Assembly (NCBI RefSeq): GCF_902806685.2
Contig: NC_048537.1
Span: 13,786,720 to 13,850,719 of the forward strand
DNA: 64,000 nucleotides
Direction: 5' to 3'
Source: Maniola hyperantus
Lineage: Eukaryota > Arthropoda > Insecta > Lepidoptera > Nymphalidae
The first letter of the stretch is position 1. Every line of letters starts with the position of its first letter. Shown one piece after another: positions 1 to 12,500 of this stretch. The position numbers and the translations under genes were made by a program. The notes beneath the pieces were generated by a model. That model was not told where the DNA came from, ran no database searches, and saw nothing but the letters and a program-made list of their open reading frames with translations.

Positions 1-1270
1 AGTATAAGCGAAGCGTCTTCTAACATGTTCCAAAGAATACTAAATTTTATCTTGTACTTTGTTTGATGTAGATAAAATTAGGTTCAATTTAAGTTGCAAA
101 CATTTCAAAAAAGACGCTACGCTGCAACTCACCGTCAATATGCCTCAAAATTTTGTACTCTTACGTTTAAAATATGACGAAATGATTTTTTATTCTTTAT
201 CGCTGATTATTCGATCACATTATAAGGTTTTTTGAAAAAGAAAATTAAATACTTATTGCGTGCTGTTAATAAAATGCACATTATGATAGTAAGGCTGTGA
301 ATTAAGTAACTATATAAACAATTTGAATAAAGTAGAATAATTAATCAACTTATACTTGCCCACCTTCTATATAGTTTAGCTAAAATTTTAGATTTACGAT
401 TTTAAAGAATATATTGTATAATCTGAATATTTAACTGTTAAATCTCTATACATTAATTATTGAGAAATTTTAAAGATCATTATTATATAAACTCGTGTAA
501 AGGAATTTTAATGTTATTTGCATATTAGTCAAATTTTAAAATAGGATATATCTACTGGTTAAGTGGTTATAGATCGAAGTACCTATACTAGACATATTGT
601 GGCAGAGTCAAACGACGCGACGACGCTTAAATGTTACAAAGTAGGTAAACTGGATTATTTCTACGCCGTTAATATACCTACAGAATATTATGTATTTGTG
701 AAGAAAAAATTACAAAACAAAAATAGAAGCGCTCTTTTTTCACGTTGCTGTATACTTTGGATACAATAGATAACAAGGTAGAGATAAAGCTCAGTTTGCT
801 TTATAAAATTTTAGGTAATTTTAAGACGCGTTGCTTCGCTTCGGATTTGTCGCAATGTGCCTTGACCCTTAATCCATTAACCCTAAAAATACATAGTTTT
901 TAAATGTTCTAGCAAAAAATATATAGAAATGTAGATAACAAGCGTGAAAGAATAATCGGTCAAGTAGTTCTTAAGAAAATTACTAACAAACATTATTGTA
1001 TATCCAAGTGAAACAGAGAATTTCCTTGTTTGAAGTTAAAAATAATAATTATGAGATTGTAACAATTTTTTATGTGATGATATACTTGATATTTAACTTG
1101 AACCTCCTGAAGATTGCCTTTTATGAGCTTATTCAAACAAAAATACCTACCTACTTCAATGGTGAGACTTGAATATTCATTTGACTACTTTAGTATACTT
1201 AGTGAAAATATAATAATCTGAAATTAAAACCCTTTTTCGTTATTTATCTCTTTGTTTTAAATATTTTTAA
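1..1270. other. AT-rich intergenic DNA, no gene seen
   Basis: Very AT-rich DNA with scattered stop codons in all frames. The one open frame over 60 codons (563-769) has no recognisable domain, no splice context and no ATG in a good context, so it is not called. No RNA gene was seen. Confidence 0.6.
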
Positions 1271-1482
1271 CTAGCTGATGCCCGCGACTTCGTACGCGTG
1301 GATTTAGGTTTTAAAAATCCTGTGGGAACTCTTAAATTTTCCGGGATAAAAAGTAGCCTATGTCCTTCCTCGGCATGTAAGCTAACGCTGTAGGTACCAA
1401 CATCGAAATTGGTTACACCGTTGTGAAAAGCTAGCAGACAGACAGACACACTTTCGCATTTATTATATTAGTATTAGTATGG
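1271..1482 (+). repeat. Retroelement tail, family A
   Basis: About 210 bp that begins with CTAGCTGATGCCCGCGACTT and ends in CTTTCGCATTTAT...ATTAGTATGG. The same sequence recurs at 9786-9989, 25004-25180, 58411-58612, 59568-59780 and 61223-61434 (plus), and at 31207-31425, 45405-45614 and 50373-50587 (minus). Such tails are abundant in lepidopteran genomes and resemble the 3' ends of non-LTR retroelements; the exact family name is not assigned here. Confidence 0.75.
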
Positions 1483-1724
1483 AAATTAGTATTGTTTGGT
1501 AATAGTTAAAAAAAACATTTTCCCATGATTAAATCACTGTATTCATCCAAAAAAATAAGTCTCGAAAATAGATCATATGATTACAGCTCCATGTTCTCCC
1601 AAAATATTACAATACATATAGAAAAATGTACAGACAGTAACAAAATTATTCAAAAAGAAGTAACATTGAAATAGTGTGATTAATTGCATGGAGTAAATTG
1701 GCACATCCTATTTCTAAAAATAAA

Positions 1725-1834
1725 CCCCAATGTAAGTTTCCTTGTCCTTCCCCGGGATGCAAGCTATATCTGTACCAAATTTCGTCAAAATCGGACAGAC
1801 AGACAGACTTTCGCATTTATAATATTAGTATGGA
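1725..1834 (+). repeat. Truncated family A retroelement tail
   Basis: Only the distal half of the family A tail is present (CTTCCCCGGGATGCAAGCTA through TTTCGCATTTATAATATTAG). It sits about 240 bp downstream of a fuller copy in the same orientation. Confidence 0.65.
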
Positions 1835-1875
1835 TAAAACATCTGACTGATGCTAGAGGTCAACGTAAATTTCGG

Positions 1876-2064
1876 AAGTAGGCCAATGCCGCATCGTAGG
1901 TGGGGCATTGACCCGAGTTTAGCACGCTATACATTGCAGGCGGGTTTTGAAAAACTAAATCATTAAAACTACAAAATGAAAAAAATGGTTATTGGTATTG
2001 GATTGTGTTTAGTCAGTATAACAATAACGCTAAGTTTTTGCTAGCGTTCTGAATACACCCTGTG
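1876..2064 (+). repeat. Dispersed repeat, second copy at 47876-48070
   Basis: About 190 bp that matches 47876-48070 closely, sharing GTAGGTGGGGCATTGACCCG, TATAACAATAACGCTAAGTT and an end resembling ACACCCTGTATAA. Two copies 46 kb apart, one inside a prolyl oligopeptidase intron, show it is a transposed element. No coding capacity was seen. Confidence 0.65.
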
Positions 2065-2110
2065 TACTAGGTACATTGCTATACGTAACAAACTCCATGC
2101 AATCAAATCA

Positions 2111-2116
2111 TTTATT
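2111..2116 (-). promoter_or_regulatory. Poly(A) signal of adenylate kinase 2
   Basis: TTTATT on the plus strand reads AATAAA on the gene strand, 46 bases past the stop codon. This gives an unusually short 3'UTR of roughly 60-80 bases. Confidence 0.6.
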
Positions 2117-2161
2117 ACAGTTTTGTACAATCACCTTCGCTTAGTACTAAACTACAAAAGT

Positions 2162-5100
2162 TTACAGCCCTGACCTTTCTCTGGCGAAGAGCCTGTTTTT
2201 GAATATGGTATCGATTCTTTTGAAGACATCATCAGCTTTCTTGGCAGCATCCACTCGGTAATGCAAGCCTTTCCTCATGTAATAGTCAACAAGAGGTACA
2301 GTCTGGGTGTGATATGTAGCAAGTCGCTTCTTCAGAGCGTCAACGTTATCGTCTGATCTCTTGATCAGGGGTTCTCCAGTGACGTCATCGGTCATAGGTT
2401 TCCTGGGAGGGTGGAATTCCTCATGATAGCTGCGTCCGCTGGGAGGGTGGATCAGTCTTCCGGTAATCCTCCGCACTAGCAAGCTGTCCTCGATGTTGAA
2501 TTCGATGACTGCGTCGAGGGCTGTTTTCCTCTTCGCTAACAAGTCATCCAGCTAGAACAATACAAGCTGATAAATGCAATGGACTAGATGCTGTAGATAT
2601 TTCAAAAACCTAAATCCTTGCGCACATAAAAGGCATCATCTAGTTTGTTTTCAACAGAAAATCTGCTGAAAACAAACAAAAATTTCTGTCAGCAATCTTG
2701 TAGGACTCATATCATTACAAGAGGATAGTGATAAAAAAATAAAAATAGCAAACTTAATTGTCAAAAATGATTTGCAGAAAACTTCTTATTCTGAATTTTC
2801 ATACAAATTGAAATATGTCATTGTCATCTTTAACCGATTGACTTTCACTGCTAGATACAAGGACTTTTGTAAGGACTTTCACATGCTGCAGTCTAGCATC
2901 ACCTAGATTTAGCTGTATAAGACTGTCGCAGACATTAGGGTAGCAAGGTACTGGAATTGGGACCTCACAGTGGCAAGTGCAGCGTTGACAGACCTTCAAG
3001 ACATACAAGTGAACAAACTGCGTCATATCAAAAAAAGAAAGAAAAAAAATTACAACAACAATTTTTTTTTTATTTACCTTTTCAGCCTGTGGCACTGTCC
3101 TAGGGAACCCATCAAGTAGGAAGCCGTTTTTACACTCAGGCTGGTCCAAGTTCTTATCAATCATATCCACCACCATTTCGTCGGAGACAAGCTTTCCTTC
3201 GTCCATGACCTTTTTGAAGCGACGCCCGAGCTCCGAGCCGGACGCCACTTCGGCCCTCAGCATATCCCCTGTTGAAAGGTGGCATACGCAAAACTTTTCC
3301 TTCAGAAGTGGTGCCTGAAAAAAATACAAATTATTTGAAAATAGCTAGAAGATCAATAGTACTGATTCTGAGCACAACCTAATTTTAGAGTATTCGCATC
3401 CTCTTCTTACTAATGTAATATGAAAAGGACAGACGCAGTTTGACAGTTATAAATTTAATTTTCAGATGGTAAAACCCGTGATTTTAGCGCACAATCGCGA
3501 GCCTACTGCTTAAATTTGTAGCGTGCACAAAAATTTTGAGTCCTTAAATGTAAACTTCATGTTCTGTCCCTTTTTAGGATTGTTAAAAAGGAAAGGATGC
3601 GGACACTTTAAATTTTGTTCAGAGAAAGACAATGGAATTGGTGCCAATGTGGCTAATAAAATTATTTATTCAACCAAGATTTTTTTTTTTTTTTAATTCA
3701 GATACAAGTTAGCCCTTGACTGCAATCTCACCTGGTGGTAAGTGATGATGCAGTCTAAGATGATAGCGGGCTAACCTGGAAGGGGAATGGCAGTTTTTAA
3801 TAAACCCATGCCTCTTTATGAAATGTTGCACAGTACAAAAACTCCTTAAATCTAGTGCACAGAAAAGGTAGACACAATAATTGTTGAAACCTGATGGAGT
3901 GCTTTGGCATCCGTACTAGGAAAACCTGTGTTACGGGCACTGCAGCCTTCTCTCAGATCCATTGATTACTTAAACCATACAAACAAGATAGACAAAATTT
4001 GCCCCAGGCTGAACTATGCCTATCATGAACTTAATGCCACGACTGCAAAACAACATGCGACTTTTTTTCTTAAAATAGAAGATGTTTACTATTAAATGGC
4101 AGATATATCATCTCTGTACATTCTGGGGCACGCCTCCATACAATTTTTGTCCATCTCCTTTAAATTTAAATTTTTAATTCTTCTTCTATCACTAATCTCT
4201 AAACTAAAATGACAGATCTAAATATATTGCTATCCCTTTCATAATGCTCCTGGTGGAAAAGGCTAGCTTTAGATATAGACCTGTCAATTTTTAGTCATTC
4301 TGGGCTCACTTGGTCACAATATGAGTCAAGAAATATAACATGCAAAGTGGTACACCACTTCAAGCTTAGGTTGCAAATCAAATCAATAATCTTTCAAATA
4401 TTGGTCCCCCTCCTTAGTTGAGCAAGTCACTCTGGCGTGCAACAGGTGTAAAGTACAAATGGGAAAGAAGTAACCTTCTTTCCCATTTCCTCTTCATCTT
4501 CAAACTTCATCCTCATAAATATTGCTGGGTCCATGATGTATAAAGTAACAGTAAGTTGTGTTTCAGGGACTCAAAAAAAAAAGTCTTGCAAGGATGCTAT
4601 CATATTAAAGGGATAAAAAACCAGATACAATTTTATACATACAGGAAAAGTGGAGATACTTCAATTCTTAGCTTTTTTAACATTGCTAAAAAGGATGGAA
4701 AACGATTTTAAAATGAAATCTTAATTTTAGTGCTATTATATACTATGCTAATTTTGCACTCTAAATAAAAATAAGTTTATCTGTCCTTTTTTTAATACAT
4801 TTATAAGAAAAAGATGCAAATATCTAATTTAAAATTTAGTTGCCACCAGAATTAGTAGGTAGGTACTAATAACTAAGCAAATAGAAATAATGTGTATTTT
4901 AAACACAAATACTTCCTTTATCAATATTATTAAGTACATAAAGATAGACATATCAAATGAAAAGAAAACCTACGCTACAAAACTTCAAGTTACAATATTG
5001 ATAAATAAGATGTTTTTGCAAACGTCAATCTGCTAAATCAAATGATTGACTTTATAAACTTTACGTATAGGTACTTACTTGGGTGCCCTTCCCGGACCCC

Positions 5101-5180
5101 GGAGGTCCTAATAACACTGCTCTTATACCGATAGGATCATCAGCCGGCACAGGCTTCACTGCAGTCGCTGCTGGGGCCAT
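2162..5180 (-). CDS. Ak2: Adenylate kinase 2, mitochondrial intermembrane-space type
   Basis: Transfers a phosphate between ATP and AMP (ATP + AMP <-> 2 ADP). AK2 enzymes act in the mitochondrial intermembrane space and partly in the cytosol. Coding exons on the minus strand are 5180-5079, 3314-3078 and 2551-2162, joining to 242 residues; human AK2 has 239. The P-loop [10 protein letters not shown] is at residues 25-34, directly before the first junction. The AMP-site motif DGFPR is at 102-106. The LID region (about 144-175) carries the long-form signature [16 protein letters not shown], typical of AK2 rather than AK1. The sequence ahead of the start ATG reads as a splice acceptor (CTCTAG then AAGC-ATG), so an upstream non-coding exon is likely. 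The gene is head-to-head with the Nup188 gene, with about 1.35 kb between the start codons. Confidence 0.97.
3357..3640. mobile_element. MITE remnant, family H
   Basis: Shares blocks with 52150-52640 and 12395-12575: ACTGATTCTGAGCACAAC, TTTAGAGTATTCGCATCCTC, CGCGAGCCTA..TTAAATTTGTAG and AGAGAAAGACAA near the end. The ends are imperfect inverted repeats of each other, as expected of a non-autonomous DNA transposon. It has no open frame. Confidence 0.6.
3690..3825 (-). repeat. SINE family E fragment, reversed
   Basis: Reverse complement of the distal part of the SINE at 12590-12900: shared CAAGTTAGCCCTTGACTGCA and the block ending in CTGCC before a T-run. The promoter half is missing. Confidence 0.65.
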
Positions 5181-5616
5181 GCTTCTAGAGTTTAGAACAA
5201 AAATATATTCACAAACGTAGATAATTTTTAAGTTATATCAGTCACATATCAACGCGGGACCCCCGCTCGGAGGTAATCCCAATTACATAGAAAAGTCACG
5301 TGCACAGTGAAATTATCATTATATAACTCAGTGAGTGTAGTACTAACCCAAACTAAAATTTAATAAGGCGGCAAGTCCAGCCTACACCAGCCTCCAGCTC
5401 CAAAAAAACTTGTTGAAATCAATCAGCGACCAATGAAAACAGTTTTTGACATTTTGCTGATTTGTCAGTGATCACGTCAGTCAGTGATGGTGACCACCAC
5501 AGACCGGTGATAGTGACCACCGTCAGTGACGTCCACAAATGCCATGCCACCTGTCAAAGTGTCATTCGCAGTGTCATTGTCATCGCTTTTTATATAGAGT
5601 TCAGAACATAGAGTAA

Positions 5617-5683
5617 AGATGAAATTGCTCGCTGCATTACAAAATTGCCGATTTTGGTCATTTTGTATGCAGCGAGCAATCTT
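5617..5683. repeat. Inverted repeat (hairpin)
   Basis: Left arm AAGATGAAATTGCTCGCTGC and right arm GCAGCGAGCAATCTT pair, and the pairing continues inward through GTAATG/CAT and ACAAAAT, with a few bulges and a short centre. It probably marks a small foldback element. Confidence 0.55.
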
Positions 5684-6177
5684 ACTATATTGCATATGTT
5701 ATTTATATACTAAAATACTATCTCTATATCACGGGGGACCGGAAGGCTGGCAGTTACCTCAGTCAGCATAATATTAGTCTGGCCATTCAACGAGGTAACG
5801 CTGCCAGCGTTCTGGGCACCCTGCCTCGTTGCGGTGGTTTAGATGATATTTTCGATTTGTAATTTTTATGTTCTAGAATAAGTTTGGTATTTTTGTTTTT
5901 TGTATCTTCCTATTAAAGATAGATTTATAAATGTAAAATAAATAAATTACATTTATAACAAATAAAAAAAAGTATCTCTATATTATAAAAGTATTACTGT
6001 CTCTTTCTTACTTAAGATAATTTAGTTAAGCTGTGAGCTAGACCGTATTTAGGGCAACTCGTGGGCAACTCTCCTTTACTCTATGAGCCGTAACTTTGAT
6101 ATCACTGTCTGAACCATAGAGCAGTAGTGATTATGTTCTCTTTGCCATAGAGTAGGATGTTTTTTTAAGTTTGAAAT

Positions 6178-6380
6178 TTGAACGATTTTTTGCACCTGTG
6201 GCCCTACCGCAGTTGTTTGACAGCTACAATGTCACGATCCCAATCATCTCTGATTGGTTAATGCTGGCTCACTATTGGCCACAATGCATTGTTGCAACAA
6301 GAATCGCACATATTCAGCCAATCAGAACAATTGAGATTGTAATAATGATTGATGCAGGTTTTAGACAATCGCCCTACTGA
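6178..6380 (+). mobile_element. Half copy of foldback MITE, family G
   Basis: Matches the right half of the foldback element at 53312-53687, beginning at TGTGGCCCTACCGCAGTTGT and ending CAATCGCCCTACTG. Only one arm is present. It contains CCAATCAGAACAATTGAGAT near its end, like the full copy. The open frame at 6171-6380 belongs to this element. Confidence 0.7.
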
Positions 6381-6529
6381 TTTGCACTCGACGCCGTTTT
6401 GTTAGCCGCAGTTTTTATTTATTTCTGGATTCTTAATTCTAAGTTCTTAACATAAAAATAACAATGTTGTGCCGGTAAACAGCTATACTTCTATAATATT
6501 TAACTTGAGAAAAAATTACTAGTGTTACA

Positions 6530-9500
6530 ATGGCCACTGCTGTGACTCCGTAAGTATAGTTTTCTAACCTGTTACCGCCAAATAATAAACATTCGACTAT
6601 AAAATTAATGGTAAAATTCTTTATATTCTAGTTATTGGAAGCGGCTATGGCGCTGGGTATCTTCACAAAGCCTTGCTAATGAAGAGTTAGCGAATGTTTT
6701 AGACAAAAGTGTTGTGGAGGCTTTACGGCTAGGTCTCGCCAGCTACAAACCTCATAAACCAGAATTGTATGCACAGTTGCAAACAAAGTATCCTGATCAA
6801 GCAAAGTTGCTTAGTGTCGTGCAAACTTTACAGCAGTATTTAGTGAGTTTCATATAGTGTCAGTCTAAAATTCTAGTTACTTGCATGCATATACAAATCA
6901 ACTCTAACTAAACCTATTTAAGTAATAGAATAATGGTCAAAACATAAGCAGTTAGATAAAAAGATTGTCCATTTTAGTATTATAATTTTTTGCACTAAGT
7001 ACCATATTATTATAACTGTTTACTTAACACTAGCGTATGCCCGTGACTTCGTCTGCATAGAGTACACAAATTTCGACCCCCTATTTTACCCCCTTAGAGG
7101 ATGAATTTTCAAAAATGCTTTCTGAGCGGAAGTCTATGTCATAATAGCTATCTGCATGCCAAATTTCAGCCCGATCTGTCCAGTAGTTTGAGCTGCGTGT
7201 TGATAGATCAGATTTATGTATTTCAATAAATGATAACTAATAACTTCTGATTTTCTTTTTTGATCAGGATGTAGATTGTTTTCAAATCTGGGAAATTATG
7301 AAGCATTGTTTATGTGATATATCTTATGGCACACCTGTGAATGCTCTGAAAAATATTGCATTTGTGGACACCAGACCAACATTCCTTTTGCCAAATGCTT
7401 GGAATTTCTACTATTCTGAAAGATTATTCCTCCTACACCTATTGCAGTATATCATTCAATTCAAGAATGATGAACGCCATAAATATTTTAATGAGTTTAC
7501 TAAAATAATAGATAATATCGGCATAGATGCCCTGAAAACATCATTAATAGCCCAATTCGAAAAGTTGATAATTGCAACACCCCCACCAAGAAAAATCCAA
7601 AGTGACTTTGGAAGTGATACAGTAAGACAAGAATGGGCCGAGTTTAACTTAAAAGAGCAGTTGGCAATCTTGCAAATACTTATGTTGATAGCCAATGAGT
7701 ACACTTTCACTGAATCTGAGTTTAGTGATTTGTTTAAGTTGTTCAAAAAGCATTATTTTGGAAAGAATCAGGGTTACAGTGCGGGGTGTTTGGAGGAGCA
7801 ACACAGGGAAGCATGTTTAAGAATCATGTATATGGAAATTGGTCTGTTTGCAGTTATTTTAGAAAGTGTTAAAATGTGAGTATTTAACAAATAAAACCAG
7901 TTGGTATAATATAGAAAATATAATTAATAAAACCGGCCAAGTGCGAATCAGACTCGCGCACTGTGGGTTCTGTACTACAATCGTATTTTATCGACATTTT
8001 GCACAATAAATCATAATCCATAGATACCCCACACGTATGGGTTTGATGAAAAATATTTTTTTTGGGTTTCAGTTCTAAGTATGGGGAACCCCCAAAAATT
8101 TTTTTTTTATTTACGTGAAAATCTTCGCGATCACGCACGAAAGGTACACGCACGCACAGAATACATCTACTTACCAAGTTTCAACAGTATAGCTCATAGT
8201 TTCGGACAGACAGACATGACGAATCTATAAGGGTTCCGTTTCTTGCCATTAGGCTACAACAACAACAACAACAACAATAACAACAACAACAACAACAACA
8301 ACAAGCTTATTAGATAGCTGAATTTAATCACATTAATGTACTCCATATTGTCAAATGAATTATGAAACTCTCCATTACCGTGTCAAGATGATTTAAATCA
8401 GTTCTTAACTAACAAATTAATGTTACGTTATTGCCAATATGTCTTTTAGCAAAAATGTCTCTGCCTGGATTGAAAATACAAAAGAAATAGTGGAGACTGA
8501 ACTAACCAAGTTGGAACCTCATGCAGAACACAGCCTTATGCTTATTGTATGGATGATGTTAACTTTGCAGGTATGTTTATTTTGAAATGCTTAATAAGAT
8601 AGGTACCATAAAAAATATAATTATAAAACTCAACTTAATGGTAGAAATTAAAAACAGCCTAAATTCCTAAATACCTTTCGAATTTTAGCCTGTTTTTCTA
8701 ATACTACCCTGTAGCATATTAAATAATAGTACTTATTGTTGAGAGTTGTGAGTTGTGACCAGGATTGTTGTGGATGCCAATAATTTGACATTGCGGATGC
8801 GGATGCGAACTATGAGAAGATCACATCCGCAGATGCGGATGTCTGAATTAATGTAAATGTTCCGCATTTGCGGATGCGAATGCGAATATCCTTAACACCC
8901 CTGGTTGTGACCCCTTGCACGAATCATATACTGATTTTGCACAATGACTTTCAATCAAATCAACATATCAATTTCAATGCAGGATGACAGTACAGTTACA
9001 GTCTGATGTGCTGTCCATACTAATGTGCTATAATTCGGTGGATAGATCATTCCATATAATATTACTGTACCCATTCCTAGGTATAATGTAAATTGGGGTC
9101 TAAGCAAAGGCGAACGTTTTGCAAGACAGCTTAAGATTATTTATTAAAAGATTATACATTAAAAGTGATTGTTACAGAGTGAATCCCATGTAAGACTTTT
9201 TGAGAGCCAGTACCAGCAATATGGAGCAACTGCTTTGCGCATGAAAGTTTTTATGTTTATAGAACAAATGCTGAATAGCTCTGTATATTCAGTAAGTATC
9301 TCCATGTATTTTATTATGAAGCATAACCAATTGATCAGTTCAATACTGAAAGTACTTCAGAGTCTTGATCATCGCCGTAAAGTTGCCTTCTTATCAGTGT
9401 ATAATAGGATATAATATTTCGGAGAGTGAGCTGAGGAGCTTTTCAATCGTGTCCCTCTGCACATTTTTGCCACTGTACCACATCCTTTTATCAATGACAT

Positions 9501-12500
9501 TCCATCTACACGCACATCATTATTTCTCATACACATGGCTAAGGTTTGGAATACCCTTTCGTGATCTGTTTCCTACCAATTAGGTAACTCTAAAATAAGA
9601 GTGAAGAGTCTTCTAGGCAAACGCGTCCCATCTTAGACCACATCACCATTTTCCATCATTGATTGTGGTCAAGCATGTGCCTTATAAATTAAAATAAATT
9701 AAATTAAAAAAAAACTGACACTATTGAATTGATCAATGGATTACATCCATCACTGTACAAAAAAAAATATAGGTTTTATTTCTTACTAGCTGAGGCCCGC
9801 GACTTCGTACGCGTGGATTTAGGTTTGGAAAAATCCCGTGGGAACTCTTTAATTTCCCGTGATAAAAAGAAGCCTATGTCACTCTCCAGGTCTTTACCTA
9901 TAAATCACGTCGATCCGTTGTTCCGTTGCGACGTGATTGAGGACAAACCAATAAACCAACAAACAAACACACTTTTGCATTTATAATATGTGTAGTGATA
10001 TTGTTTCGAGAAGTTGTAATACATGTTTCTTTACAGGATGATTCAAAATGTGCTCTCATAATGCGCCTAAGAGTGTTCCGACTTTTGAACGAATTATGCG
10101 ACAGATTTGATGGAGATGGAACTATGAGCCATCAGGCAGGCGTCATGACACTTTGTGCTGATCTCCTGAAAACACCAGCTATAGCCCAGCAGTTCTGGTC
10201 TCTTCATCAAAGGGAGGAGCAATTTGGCTTAGTGTCTCTTTGGCACACAGCTTTGGAGTATTTTCCTTACAATTTTAGTGCTCTGTCAATCTTATCTGCG
10301 GGATTGGCTGAAGCTGGGAAAGACAGTGTGAGAAACGTGAGTACTTAGTTATGTATAAAACATAAATTAGAAATGCGTAATTACTAGTAGAGTAGTAGAA
10401 TAGGTAATTAAGAAATAGCTTATTGCCTGAATGAAATATGATCTAAATACCTCAAAGTCAAGAGTGAATATGGTTCTTCTAACTAAGTGCTGGATGCTGG
10501 AAGTCTGGATTCAGGCGGCGCAAGACCGTGGCGTGTGGAAGTCCCTACAAGAGACCTATGTCCAGCAGTGGACGTCTATCGGTTAATGATGATGATGAAC
10601 CAAGTGTGCTCCAACTTATAGACCTCTTCATTGCTTTTTTTTAAGCACAATTGTCGTTGCGCTTGACATAATAAACAAGAAAGATACACATTGTGATACA
10701 GCTTCACAGGGGTTTTTTGTGTTGTGTTTTTTTAAGCCGGATTAACACAGGTCGATTTTTGTAGCTTGTGCTTCAAAAATCGACCTGACCTGTGGGTCGT
10801 ATGCTGAAAATCGGCCCACGTTATCTATATTTGGACTCACGTAATGATGTTAAGTTTGTTGTCTATTTAATAATCTACAGGTTCTTATTCAGTATACTGT
10901 AAAGACAACTTGTTGACCAGAATAACAATATTGCAATGACGTTATTCAATATAGGTTAGTTGTAAGTAACATACTGTTAGCTTACAATACTGTGCCATCT
11001 GTGCAACCCTCAAATATCGGATATCATATGAGATTCTCACCACCAGTTGACGAACCGTAGCAGTCAGCATTAGCTTCAAGTTTCAATTTAGTAATCTCGT
11101 ATTTTTTTATATATTTTTTATTTTTGTTATCTTTTGCAGCTTGTCGCAGAACTGAAAAACTTGCCAGTGTACACAGAAATATACAACCCCAATACAGTAG
11201 CCTTGATGTGTATACAATCTGACACCGCGGTCATAGGTCGCGAATACTATCCACTAGGCGACCAATCGTATCGAATCGAAGCAGGCTCCAACGCGACCAT
11301 AATGGAAAGTAAAGAAGGAACCATGATACATTACCGTACACCGTATTCCTATTGGACTATATTTAATAACGAAGTGGAAAAAGCCTTAGACCGCAAGCGA
11401 AACTATCAGAACGTTCACATGACTTTAGAAAAGGTCTACGAAGGAACTAAGATTTTGAAAGGTGTATTAAAAGCATTAGTAGAGGATAAGGAGATTCCTA
11501 AAACCTTTGTGGCGCCGAGTGAGGGGGTGTTTGATATTTTGGTCAGGTTTATGAGATCGGATGCAGCACCTTTGCAGTTGCTGGTCGAATGTCTTAGTGT
11601 ATGTACGACAATAATACCCATTTTCCCTAAGGAGGTTCATTTACGGTTGGTCGTCTTTACTTATCTGTGATCCATATTTAGAATAGAATAGAATAGAAAT
11701 ACATTTATTGGTTGATCCAACACACGATAAACACAAATATTTACAAAAAACATTCCTTAAAAGCTAACCCAACAAATAGGTACCTAGTGTCTACAATGTG
11801 TCGTGCCAACGAAAAGGCCCGAACTCAGCTCAATGTTGTGGATACATATTTCAAGGTCACATCAACAATATTTTATGTGAAAAAGTAGCTATATCTCTAT
11901 ATATAAAAATCGCAAAATGTGTTGCTGATCGCAAATCTCGAGAACAGCTGAACCGATTTTGCTAATTCTTTTTCATAATATTCCTTGATTTTCCTACGGG
12001 GATGGTTCTTACTCAGAGGTTTTTTTTTTAATTCAATTCCTCCAACGGTTTTTTTAACAAATTCTTATTTAAATTTGTAAATTAAAACTACCTGACTAGG
12101 TATTCATAAGAACTTGTAAAAAGTTTACATGAATAAAAAAACATTCTATTCTATTCTATTTACTTAGTTTAATTATTCCAGGTTAATAAACACAGGTCTT
12201 TTCCCGCGTTTAGTCAACCACCAACTGACCCACGTGGAGTATGCAAATGGGGTGTCCTTGGACTCCGCAGCCGTGGGCTCGTATTTGGTCACCATCGAAC
12301 AGCCTAATGGATCTTATGAGTTTTTGGGCGCCTATATTGATATGCTGTGTGCTTTCCATGAGGTAAAGGAAAACTTTATATAGACACTGGTGCCGATTCT
12401 GTTGTCTTTCTCTAAACTAAATTTAGAGTATCTGCATCTTTTTCTCTTTAGTATTGCTAAAAATAAGGATGAAACATGAATTTTAGCATGAGCTGTCAAA

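Larger units (their letters stand above)
3315..5078 (-). other. First coding intron of adenylate kinase 2
   Basis: A 1764-base GT-AG intron that separates the P-loop exon from the rest of the enzyme. It holds a MITE remnant (3357-3640), a reversed SINE piece (3690-3825) and otherwise AT-rich DNA. No gene is called; the small open frame at 3904-4095 has no support. Confidence 0.8.
5181..6529. other. Divergent intergenic region between Ak2 and Nup188
   Basis: About 1.35 kb between the two start codons. It presumably contains both promoters and the 5'UTRs, but no TATA/initiator pair was clear enough to call. It holds a 67-base hairpin (5617-5683) and half of a foldback element (6178-6380), which leaves about 490 bp of non-repeat DNA near each start. 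Confidence 0.6.

Noticed and set aside
8251..8303. (AAC)n run as a possible CRISPR-like or coding homopolymer
   Set aside because: It is a simple microsatellite in an intron; no CRISPR array is expected or seen in this eukaryotic sequence.
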